From: Dryococelus australis
Taxonomy: Eukaryota > Arthropoda > Insecta > Phasmatodea > Phasmatidae
DNA: 64,000 nt
Direction of reading: 5' to 3'
Assembly (NCBI GenBank): GCA_029891345.1
Contig: CM057003.1
Location: 8,243,209-8,307,208, forward strand
The notes under the pieces were generated by a model. The model was not told the origin of the DNA. It did not search any database and saw only the letters and a program-made list of their open reading frames with translations. A program made the position numbers and the translations under genes. Shown here piece after piece: positions 24,061-33,788 of this stretch (within the stretch, counting starts at the first letter, position 1; each line of letters opens with the position of its first letter).

Positions 24061-24490
24061 CAGTCCCTCTTTTTTTTTAAACCCCCCCCCCCCCCCCGTC
24101 CCGCCGGCCAGGACAGTTTCCAACTCACATGTAACGGCACTTTATCATCATAACAGCTACCCTCCGCTGAAAATTTAAATGGAGCCCCCCTGCGCCGAAA
24201 CGAGATTACATTCGTTGTTCCACATAAATGCCGACCTGGGAAAGAGGGAAGGGTTGACGAAGGACGGTGTATCGTGGAAGCTGTCCCCCAATCCCCCCCC
24301 CCCCCTCTGCGGCATCTACCATCCCTAGTCGCTTGGAATAACGGCATCCAACCCCTTCCCAGGTTCCCGGGTGCTGCGTCACACGGCCTGTGTTCGTAAT
24401 TGTAATGCGGGCCGGGGGGGGGGGGATGTTTTGCCACGCTTCGTTTCGCTGGCTATTGTCTCGTTCTACTCTCCGTGTCATGGAGGGAGT
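24061..24490. other. GC island with three C/G homopolymer runs
   Basis: C runs of about 16 (24082-24097) and 13 (24293-24305) and a G run of about 12 (24414-24425) lie in a short GC-rich block. The overlapping minus frames (132 and 91 codons) are rich in P, G and R because of composition. No family was recognised. Confidence 0.5.
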
Positions 24491-24629
24491 GTCTTAAGGG
24501 GAATGGTGCACGGAAGCAGTATTTCTACCTGATCTCAGCTATGATTTTATTTTCAAAGGATTCTTCGAAATTTTAATTTTGAAAAATTTCTTAACGTTGT
24601 TGAATATACACTACCTGTATTATTCTGTT

Positions 24630-24792
24630 GTAATAGGGATTATTCCGGTGTCATGCCAGAAGGCTTATCAGGGAAGCTTACAAACAAACTGATGACTTAA
24701 GTTAGCACCCATGTCTTACCTGGGATTCGAACCCAGGACCTACCGCATGCCAGGCCAGCGGCGTACCAACCGACTGCGCCACGGGAGGTAGA
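24630..24792 (-). mobile_element. SINE family B, minus-strand copy
   Basis: On the minus strand this starts 'cctcccgtggcgcagtcggt' (A-box region), carries the B-box 'gggttcgaatccc', then aggtaagacatgggt, and ends 'ccctgataagccttctggca' and ggaataatccct. The same order occurs on the plus strand at 41366-41540. It is a tRNA-derived SINE, not a functional tRNA, because the anticodon arm does not fold and the body continues past the tRNA length. Confidence 0.8.
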
Positions 24793-24794
24793 CT

Positions 24795-24964
24795 AATTTT
24801 ACTATTTACGCAGCAAAATTATTTTAATTTACTACCAAATAACGAGAAGTACATCACGAATAGTATGAAATTAAAAAAAAAATTATATTTTCCTTTGTGT
24901 ATTATTTCACACCAGGCAGTTAACATGTTCTTTTTTTTTTCTTTTTCAAAATAAAGAGTAAATC
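24795..24964. other. Unassigned AT-rich spacer
   Basis: Lies between the family B SINE and the MITE-G cluster. It is AT-rich with A and T runs and no feature. Confidence 0.3.
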
Positions 24965-25250
24965 AAGCTATAAGCTGTCCACAGTAAAGTGAACTCTTAT
25001 GAGAACTATATTTGAAAAACCAAATTACTGCTCATAACGACGTATATTCACGGTATTTCACACTTTTCTTGAGCCCTACTAAGGTTCTACTTCCAGGATA
25101 TTCCTCCGCCTCATGCGAACAAAACATAACAGAGTCTGTAAAATTGCACCAAAGGGACAACGCACCGTATTTGTGCGAACTCAGTTAAGAAATATTTGGA
25201 AAATTATTTCTTACTAGGCATTACCGACACAACTGTTTTAGTCATATTAA
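24965..25250 (+). mobile_element. MITE-G-related fragments
   Basis: 'ataagctgtccacagtaaag' followed by tgaactctt is a MITE-G left end. From 25043, 'tattcacggtatttcacact', 'ctacttccaggatattcctc' and 'aaagggacaacgcaccgtat' match the second segment at 17700-17890. Right ends are missing. Confidence 0.55.
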
Positions 25251-25258
25251 TGATAAAT

Positions 25259-25506
25259 TATAGGCTATTCACGGTAAAGTGAGCTCTTTTGAAAGCCCTC
25301 TCATTGGGAATAATAGTAAAAAAAAAAAAATTAATTTTAGTATTAGACCTTAAATTCCGAGTGCAGTGGAACTTATATACTGTGTTTATTACTTACATGG
25401 CAATATTTATTTTAAAAAGTGGTTAAATAATAGAAAAAAAAATAGTGAAAGGAGTGAGTGACTAGGGCTACAAAGTGTTCATTCACTTTACCGTGAACAG
25501 CATAAA
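25259..25506 (+). mobile_element. MITE-G short variant (about 246 bp)
   Basis: The left terminus 'ataggctattcacggtaaag' plus tgagctcttttgaaagccct and the right terminus 'cattcactttaccgtgaaca' plus gcata form good inverted repeats. The interior differs from the long form and contains an A12 tract. It is a short, internally deleted or replaced member. Confidence 0.75.
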
Positions 25507-25734
25507 TATACTGCAATTTATAATTTGGAACATAAAAAGATCACAGTTAACAAAAAACACGGTATTTCTATACCAAAGAAAGTACAGAAGGCTTGTAATA
25601 CGTGGCATATTTAGAAAACAACCAAACACATCTTACATAGGAGGATTTCCCAAAGTTAATACTTCGCGAAAAAAAAAATGAGTACTGAGTACACTTCAAT
25701 ACTATAAGAACCCAACACCAGCAGCAGTAGTAGG

Positions 25735-25935
25735 GGATTATTGGTTTAATTTCGCTTTTCATTATTCGAATTATATATTTGATAGCAAATTGATTGACCC
25801 AATTAATCTCGTAACTAATCAGTAATTAATCCCATCAATAAATGGATACTCATTAAACCGCTAATATTTATCGGATAAAATTGAATAATAAATAAAAGAA
25901 CTATTTTTAAATTATTAAAATATTTTGTGTGATAG
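25735..25935 (+). repeat. Outer, diverged inverted repeat, left arm
   Basis: The segment with 'attgattgacccaattaatc' matches, in inverted form and at clearly lower identity than the inner repeat, the segment 32035-32245 ('ttaattgggtcaatcaatat'). Further matching pieces are 'ggtttaatttcgctttt' against 'ggtttcatttcactttt', and the block ending ttttgtgt just outside the Polinton-like termini. It may be a palindromic element that the larger element entered, or a decayed outer part of the same inverted repeat. Confidence 0.6.
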
Positions 25936-27060
25936 TATATAATTGTTATATGGGATAAGGGTCCATTCTTTTTTTTTGTTGGACAGCTACAGCATCAATG
26001 CTCACCCTTGGATGTCTGGCGTTGTATGAGGTGTGATGTGTTGGGGAAGGGGTATATATTTATGTATTGTGTAATATTTAATTATGGCATTGAGGACAGG
26101 GAAGAGGGGCATAGGAGTTCCTTCCCATTTACCATCTGGCAGGCGACAGAGGGATAAGACACGTCTGCTTCGGCCGGCGTCTAATTGTAGACTGAGGTTC
26201 TATCATAAAGGTGTATTTGGAAATAATGAAGTATAGTATTTTATTGAAAATCAATTAAACGAAAAAAGTCATGAATATGATTTACGCTCAAATTCACAAC
26301 GGCAGTTTACTAACACGTCCTGTTTCGTAACAATATAATTGATGACAAACAACAGGATAAAATTGCAGCATAACCACATGCAAACAAAATATGAAGAATT
26401 CCCACAAACCATTTTCCCTAGCAATATAATTTACGACAAACACCAGAATAAATTACTCATTCAATAGAATACTAAGTAATCGCAAAGAGAACATATAGGA
26501 ATTATCCCAAGTCCAGAAGAATTACAGCCAACAGAGAACATTTCCATGTCAAAATTATAACTATCCTACCCCCCCCCCCCCAGGAATCCTGGTGTCATAA
26601 AGAATTGGAAAATTCGTATATTAATGTCCAAACGAAATGTCCAACATGGAATCAAGTGACTGAATACACAAAGTCCTACAACACACAACAAAACGATTTG
26701 CACACTAATCACAACACAATGAAAATTATTTATCCTTGCTTACGAATGGAGCAAAAATTTAAAACACCAGTTTATATTAATACCCTACCAATCTAGGTGC
26801 TATAAATGAATAATTTAAGCATACCTCCCTCATTGTCTCTACGATGTAATCCTTTAACTACGTACAAAGTTATTTAACTATCGCATAGAATTTGTAAAAA
26901 AAATCTCAAATGTAAAAATGCCTGGACGGAAATAGTAGCTAATCAATAACAGGCCAATTCACCTAATCGCACACAGTACGATAAACTTACCCCATTTCCA
27001 TGCATTCACTGGAAAAAATTAATTTTTAAAATTTTTTAACTCACTTGTATCACTAGTGCA
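25936..27060 (+). repeat. Polinton-like terminal inverted repeat, left
   Basis: Runs from 'gtatataattgttatatggg' through a C13 run (26568-26581) to about 27060. It matches the right copy at near identity over most of its length; for example, in 26110-26400 I saw only a single substitution by eye. It includes a 63-codon open frame (26605-26796) whose translation is identical in the right copy (31169-31360, minus). A segment of roughly 150 bp at 26812-26960 is present only in this arm. Confidence 0.85.
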
Positions 27061-28005
27061 GTTTACCATTCTGTATATATTTTCCCCAGCATGAGAAAAA
27101 TATTTAAAATAAATAATTTCTTAACACATTTTCGGTCACACTATCACAGGATGTACGAAAAACCGCAACACTTTATCCAGACATAGTTCACACTTTGTTC
27201 TCACAATTCTCAATAATTCACGCTATCTAATATCAGATGTTTCATTAAAAAAATTATGTGAAAAAGATAATGCTATTGCATTCTATGTTACGAAAGGTAG
27301 TTTATGAAAGGATAACTATGTTCCATCTCTGGAGACCTGCCCTCCGTCCATGTAGGACTTCCAACCCCTTGGGTGGTCAAGAACAACAGGGTGAAAGTGT
27401 CGTTAGGGCACACACACCGACCTCCCAGCTAGATTTCGTCCTCTCTCACTCGCTCTCAACCACTCTCTCTTCATCCCCTGTAGACAGAGTCAAAAACCTT
27501 CACTCCTTTATCATGCAGACAGTTTGAAAACTCTGCAGCCTCGCCTAGCAACACTTATTTCTAGTAAATGTAACTTAAGAAATAAATCACCCCAAAAAAG
27601 TATAAAATTATCTCCTAAACATGAATAATCACATTCCAAATGTCTTTAAACCTAAAAATTCCAGGGAACATTGTCCAATTTCCTAGAAATATAACATTAA
27701 AAGGAAACAAACATAATGGATTACTGTTCAACCACTAATCCAATTAAACTATAATCCCATCAAACAAGCAGAATTATTGTACAATTAGTGTAATAAACTA
27801 AATACACAATAATTGTACATCCAAACACCATCAATCTCAATATGTTTTTTAAATTAAAAAACACAAATCAATTATGTTTGAATGTTTTATTGATTATCAT
27901 GAGTGTACAAACATTGCCTTACAACCTTTTAAGATCCTGATTGTTCACCCAAAAATTGTGTGATTTTGAGAAACCTTTCCAGTGGTCTAAGGTGGTGTGT
28001 TTACC
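27061..28005. other. Polinton-like interior, unassigned
   Basis: AT-rich sequence with a GC-richer island at 27320-27490 (an 89-codon plus frame, 27258-27527, not recognised). No Polinton gene was identified here. Confidence 0.35.
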
Positions 28006-28009
28006 CCTT

Positions 28010-28880
28010 TTAATTATTTTATAAATTAAATATTCTTTTGGAGAAGTAACGTTCTGTAATTCGTTTCATAAAAACTGCATTCAATAGGCTGTCCATTATA
28101 GGTTTCGAGGTAAAATACTCTAGCAAATGACCATCTAACCAAAACAATTTAAAACATTTCGTAAGACCAATTAGTAGTATATATTTTCCCAAAAACTTCT
28201 TCCAACTTAATAGAGATCCATACATACTGATCAACTTTGAACTTTTTCTTTCTCTCATCGAATACTTTAACATTATCATATATGGTTTTCATCAATCTTT
28301 TGTCTGCAACCTTTACAGGTGCGATTTTGATAGTTTGGTGATATCTCGAATTATACAATTTAAGTATTTCAGGCAAAATGTCTACCCAATTGTAAGTCAC
28401 TTCAATGTGAAATGTTTGTATATTAGCTGTTTAATCGATTTGTTGAATCTCTCGACTACTGGAAGCTTTCAGTTCGGAATATGTTACATAATGATTAATC
28501 CCATATTCAGCCATTAGTTTCTAGAAAATCCCATTAAAGAACTAGCTCTCTTTATTGGTTTGGAGCGATTTTGGCATTCTTTCTTCCAAAGTGATTTACA
28601 TTGCATTGGTAACATGTTTTCCAGCCTTGTTCTTCACAGGTATACCCCAAGAATATTTTGAATAAACATATATTACTGTTAAGATTTACTTGTATCTATT
28701 ATTGTATTTTGAAAACAATGTTATTTCACACAAATCTGCTTGAAAAATATCATTTAAACCACGAGTAATAACTCTTCTTCTAGGAAACCTTATCCTTGCA
28801 GGGCCATGAAGTTCTTGAGCAATCTTACTGAATTTCATTAGTAATATAATCTTCCATGAGCTCTTCAATAATAGAAACAA
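28010..28880 (-). pseudogene. Maverick-type integrase pseudogene
   Basis: An integrase joins element ends to the host chromosome. Minus-strand reading from about 28835 shows 'ELHGPARIRFPRRR' and 'FQADLCEI' with the first catalytic D, then 'KYNNRYK' and an immediate TAA. The next part, 'ILTVIYVYSKYSWG', is followed by further stops (near 28588, 28530 and 28509). The position expected to hold the second catalytic D reads N. Farther on come 'KLMAEYGINHY', 'YSELKAS', 'LPEILKLYNSRYHQTIK' and 'DERKKKFKVDQYVWIS', the usual C-terminal portion. Another frameshift lies near 28150 and the tail fades by 28010. At least five stops and one lost catalytic residue make it non-functional. The assignment rests on motif order and is strong. 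Confidence 0.85.
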
Positions 28881-29400
28881 TAATTTCGTTCATATGTGAA
28901 TTATTCCGAGACTCTATCGAAACGATGAGAAGTTTAAGTCTGTTCACCAATTCATTAGGATTGTTCCAATATACAGGAGAAAACCGATCGCCAACTTCAT
29001 CTTTATACATTCCACTTCCAGCAATATCGCTTAATAAATGTAATTTCGGGTGGTTTTCATCTTCCGAACGGTTATTTGCAAATGTATGGTGGATAAATCC
29101 TCTTTATTTCTCAGAATTGGTGTCGGAATGTCCATTTGGAACATTTAAAAATAATAATTCAAACAATCTTTCACTCATATCAGTTACATAATCACCTACT
29201 TGAATCCTATTCTCAGGCAAAAACTTAATTAGTGAATCACCCAGGAACCATATGTTTCCATGTCGATATACATCAAATGTTGTATCTCGCATAGTGGAAG
29301 ATTGTTTTAAAGCTAAATTATGTCTTGTTAAATGAGAAAGGCTTTGCCTTTTCTTCTTGAAAGGTTCTTCCAATATAATTTCCAATGATGTTTCATTAGG
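28825..29400 (-). pseudogene. Maverick-associated uncharacterised protein remnant
   Basis: Two minus-strand frames belong together. The first (29385 to 29104) has 'LGDSLIKFLPENRIQVGDYV' and 'LFELLFLNVPNGH', ending at a stop. The second (29010 to 28825) has 'PVYWNNPNELVNRLKLLI' and 'NEIIVSIIEELME'. This pairing recurs upstream of integrase in Maverick-like elements of insects; from memory it belongs to a domain of unknown function (possibly DUF8207), and its role is not known. It lies just upstream of, and slightly overlaps, the integrase remnant. A frame change or stop near 29104 disrupts it. Confidence 0.6.
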
Positions 29401-31039
29401 CGTACATTCAACAGAGAATATAATGTACCCATTCTACTCATAACAGGTTTAAATATTTTATAATTTAAAATATTCCATTACATTTATAATCATTTAGCTT
29501 GTAAATACTTCTCTTTGCAGCAGATATAACGCTATGTAATTCCGAAGCAGAGACAGAATTTTTTTGATTATGTTACATTAACATTCCAGTATTTATATAA
29601 ATAAGCTAATGCGATGGTTTTCTAACCGGTGTGGTAGGTCGACTAACTTGTACACTAGGTCGAGTAGTTTGCAGGGTGACCACTATCCTACGCGAGAGAG
29701 AAACATGTCTATGCATTAAACTCTGACACCATTTACTTAAGATTTCTTTATATCCATAACAGGAAAGTAAATTTATGTATGACTTATTAAAAATTAATAT
29801 TGTTTACGATAAACCTTAAAACTTGAAATATTTGCTATAAAACACACATTATTTGTTAATAACCAATGATAACATTTAGCGAAATTGTATTATGTTTTCC
29901 TATATGATGACGTATACAAAAATCTTGGGTGGAAATATTTAAAACTTTGTACAGTCATACTTTATTTTCACGTACATAAAACTTTGTATTCCAATACACG
30001 AAAAATGTGTACATGCAAATAAAAGACTTACATAACAATATGTTTTTAATGCGATTTTAATGTTTTGTCCGTGTGACAATACATAATGCCGTACTCTTTG
30101 CCGGATGGAAAACGGTTTTTGAATACTTCTTTTTAATGACACAGTAACTAAACATTTCAAACAGCTGGCATATACTTAATTTTAAAACATAATGAGTACA
30201 TTTGGCCAGTGGAGTCTTGGGAGCTGATTAGTGTGAGCAGCGGATCTCGTAATATTTTATCTAAAGTATTTGTTTATGTTCGTCGGTGTATTTCCCAGAA
30301 TTTTACAGCTTAAAGCCATTAGTGGTGTTATTTATTATATTTCTTTGCTTGTAATGATACGGTTCCTGGAAATTGTTTCTCGAATTAGATTTCTTTGGGA
30401 TGTCGTGTTTTTAATGTTACTTTTCTTGGAATTTTGAAATCTGGCCTGGAAATGTGATTGTTGGAGAGCAATTCTTGGTGATTAGGGAATAATTTTTTTC
30501 AGTGAGAACTGTTAAAATATTTTCGCTGGCTGCAAACATTCAAAGACTGTTGAAACTCTGTGATTAAGGGATTTTTTCAAACAATCTGCATTACAAAGGC
30601 ATAGGTGAAGGTTATTGACCCAGGCCCAAGCTTCCCAGTTTGCACAAACAAATATGCAGGTTGGGGTGGGCAAAGGGAGGGCAGGGGTTGGTTAGTGGGG
30701 CCTTCCAAGCCCGCCTGCCCACCCACTCGCATGCTAGTGAAGCCATTTAAATTTCTTCACAAGCCTTGCTTTGTATGCATGGATAACTGCTCCTGCCCTT
30801 CGTAACGTACAATGCGATAGTTTAATAACTTTTTCAGATTATTTTTTTGTTAAAGTTTATATAGGAATACGTGAATTATCGAGAAAAATGAGTGCAATGT
30901 GTGAACTATGTGTGGATAGTGTTGCTGTTTTTAATATGGCCTGCGAGAGTTCGACAGAAGTTGTGTTAAAAAATCAATTATTTAAAATACTTTTCTAATG
31001 GTAGGTAAAACATATACATATCCGCAAGCTGTGTTTGTG
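29401..31039. other. Polinton-like interior, unassigned
   Basis: AT-rich, with no polymerase, ATPase or capsid signature found. A GC-richer island at 30640-30730 contains G-rich runs. The 66-75-codon plus frames at 30605-30998 are not recognised. Confidence 0.35.
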
Positions 31040-32034
31040 AATACGTCAATTGTGATACAAATAAGTTAATTATTTTAAAAAATTATTTTTTTCTATTGGA
31101 GGCATGGGTTTGGGGTAAGTAGATCGTATTGTGTGCGATTAGGTGAATTTATTATTCATTTATAGCACCTAGATTGGTAGGGTATTAATATAAACTGGTG
31201 TTTTAAATTTTTGCTCCATTCGTAAGCAAGGATAAATAATTTTCATTGTGTTGTGATTAGTGTGCAAATCGTTTTGTTGTGTGTTGTAGGACTTTGTGTA
31301 TTCAGTCACTTGATTCCATGTTGGACATTTCGTTTGGACATTAATATACGAATTTTCCAATTCTTTATGACACCAGGATTCCTGGGGGGGGGGGGGTAGG
31401 ATAGTTATAATTTTTACATGGAAATGTGCTCTGTTGGCTGTAATTCTTCTGGACTTGGGATAATTCCTATATGTTCTCTTTGCGATTACTTAGTATTCTA
31501 TTGAATGAGTAATTTATTCTGGTGTTTGTCGTAAATTATATTGCTAGGGAAAATGGTTTGTGGGAATTCTTCATATTTTGTTTGCATGTGGTTATGCTGC
31601 AATTTTATCCTGTTGTTTGTCATCAATTATATTGTTACGAAACAGGACGTGTTAGTAAACTGCCGTTGTGGATTTGAGCGTAAATCATATTCATGACTTT
31701 TTTCGTTTAATTGATTTTCAATAAAATACTATACTTCATTATTTCCAAATACACCTTTATGATAGAACCTCAGTCTACAATTAGACGCCGGCCGAAGCAG
31801 ACGTGTCTTATCCCTCTGTCGCCTGCCAGATGGTAAATGGGAAGGAACTCCTATGCCCCTCTTCCCCATCCTCAATACCATTATTAAATATTACACAATA
31901 CATAAATATATACCCCTTCCCCAACACATCACATCTCATACAACGCCAGACATCCAAGGGTGAGCATTGATGCTGTAGCTGTCCAACAAAAAAAAAAAGA
32001 ATGGACCCTTATCCCATATAACAATTATATACAC
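31040..32034 (-). repeat. Polinton-like terminal inverted repeat, right
   Basis: Inverted match of 25936-27060, including a G13 run (31383-31395) opposite the C run in the left arm and the same 63-codon frame on the minus strand. It lacks the ~150-bp segment seen at 26812-26960. The last shared bases are around 32034 ('caattatatac'). Confidence 0.85.
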
Positions 32035-32245
32035 AAAAGGATTTTTATTAATTAAAAAATATCCAAAAAAATTTCAAATCAATCAGTCACGTTGATTTTA
32101 TCGGTTTTATATTAGCGGATTAGCGATTATATAATTTTTGATCCGAGTAATTACGGATTAGCTACCATATTAATTGGGTCAATCAATATGACATCAAATC
32201 GATAAACCGTTTAATCAAAAGTGAAATGAAACCAACATATCCCTA
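32035..32245 (-). repeat. Outer, diverged inverted repeat, right arm
   Basis: Inverted, diverged match of 25735-25935, anchored by 'ttaattgggtcaatcaatat' and 'aaaagtgaaatgaaacc'. Confidence 0.6.
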
Positions 32246-32249
32246 ATAC

Positions 32250-33175
32250 TAATAGCGGTTTGTGTATGGCCATTGGATGCTGTCTGCTTAAAAAGCTGTT
32301 TTCATATTTAACCAGGTCACTTAAAATTCGGCAACGTCGGCACGGCTTCTAAGTAATGAGTTCGCAGACAGTTAATACGTGCCAGAAAGTTATTCAGCCA
32401 ATTACGATAGGTATATGGCCCTACAATGTTTTAACATATAACTTGTCTTGAAACTTTTTCGCGAGATTTCTCTACCCTTCTGAGTAGAATAAAATTTGCC
32501 AGCGAATTGAGAGTAATAGTTGCAGGACCTCACGTTACGTGCGAGTGGAATATTATAATCACGTTGGTGCTTTTACGCTTCACATACATTCGAATATGAT
32601 TTGGTATATAAGTAACTTGTTAAGGTTCCCATCAACACCACATTTTCGCACGAATAGCGCATGAATAAATTCATTGGTAGTGACATGCGAAATGCATGCT
32701 ATGTTTTGGCATCAAGATACAATTCAATGTTGTATGTACTCGAGATAGCGTCATTTCTCCATTGGTTGCTGCCTGAATGTAAAGTCACTCCCTTTCTGTG
32801 TGAACTCTATGTGGTTGGGGCACATACTGTGAAATGCTCATTTATTGGCGCAGAATTACCCGAAGCGTGGCAAATATAGAATGGTCCAATGACAATTGCA
32901 AAGAAAAAGTTTTTTTAAGTTTAAAATGTCCTCGAATAATAACGCGAATTTGGCAGATATCTAGTCATTAGGCATGTGGCAGTGTGAATCATATATATGG
33001 CTCAGTGATGCAAAGTGAGGAGAAAAGTTGATTTTTAATAAGCGATTTCAAATGTGTTCAACTATGCGCAAACAGCCTGATTTCATGCGTAACATCTTTT
33101 CGCGGTTTGTTTACACCAAACCTTTGAAAAATCACCCCATGTACTATGTGTTAGGTTGCTTTTTATATAGGTAGT
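32250..33175. other. Unassigned AT-rich DNA
   Basis: A possible weak MITE-G end is seen at 33040-33085 (tttcaaatgtgttcaactatgcgcaaacagcctg), too degraded to call. The 72-codon frame at 32661-32879 is not recognised. Confidence 0.3.
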
Positions 33176-33183
33176 ATGCACTC

Positions 33184-33785
33184 CAGTGGCATTTATTCCA
33201 TATAGGTACGCAAGATAAGCAATGCTTACCCTATACGCATTGGAACTGTCTGGCTCTTTAAAGTTTTCGCCTTAACTAAACAAATTTTCATCTGAGTTTC
33301 CCGTTTCCGATTCGAGAAACATAATTTTCGTAGCTCCCGTACTGTACACGCATAGTGCTGCTATCTAGTATGTATTTCCACAAACGGGAGCGACTAGCGA
33401 TGAATCGATATTGAACTCGCAAGCGAGTTACCCTGCCGCGTTCCTTCGGCGGAGTAAGCAGTCGTGCTGTTTGCTTCCTCCAGTCCTCTTTCCTTGGAAA
33501 GTGGATGAAAGTGTTCCGGAAAGTTTTCTTATACTTTGTAATATGTTCTTTAAATAATATTTAGTTGAATTATTATTACATTAATTTCGTTTCCGTTTTA
33601 TAACTAGTGTTAGGTGTTATAAAATGATAAATACATGTTGAGGGTAAGCAAAGTTGGAAAAAGCGTTTGTAAGTAGAAATTGAAAATGGAACCACAGCCC
33701 GGCACTAGCAAATGTTATCTAAAACACTCGTATAAGTGGGGCTATTATATTGCTTACCCGGTAATAAACTCACTACACGCCACTG
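33184..33785. mobile_element. hAT-like non-autonomous element (602 bp)
   Basis: The left end begins CAGTGGCATTTATTCC and the right end, inverted, begins CAGTGGCGTGTAGTGAG. Both have a later shared block ending aagcaat. The flanks atgcactc (33176-33183) and gtgcactt (33786-33793) match at 6 of 8 bases, consistent with an aged 8-bp target duplication. CAGTGGCG-type ends with 8-bp duplications point to the hAT superfamily. No transposase frame, so mobilisation would have been in trans. Confidence 0.6.
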
Positions 33786-33788
33786 GTG

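Larger units (their letters stand above)
25936..32034 (-). mobile_element. Maverick/Polinton-like element, internally deleted
   Basis: A 6.1-kb unit is bounded by long inverted repeats (left 25936-27060, right 31040-32034). It encodes, on the minus strand, remnants of a retroviral-type integrase and of a second protein typical of insect Mavericks. Full Polintons are 15-20 kb and carry a protein-primed DNA polymerase B, ATPase, protease and capsid genes; none of these was found, so this is a deleted derivative. The inner repeats begin 'gtatataattgttatatggg' on both sides. No clean 6-bp target duplication is visible. Two GC-rich interior segments (27300-27530 and 30600-30800) are unexplained. 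Confidence 0.7.

Noticed and set aside
24039-24481. Proline/glycine-rich proteins from minus-strand frames
   Set aside because: The frames are produced by C/G homopolymers in a GC island; overlapping frames on the same strand are equally open.
24720-24790. Functional tRNA gene (also considered at 41366 and 50573)
   Set aside because: A- and B-box-like sequences are present, but the anticodon arm and acceptor stem do not fold, and the homology continues into SINE bodies.
33040-33085. Additional MITE-G terminus
   Set aside because: Only a loose match to the right end (gatttcaaatgtg...gcaaacagcctg) with no left end upstream.
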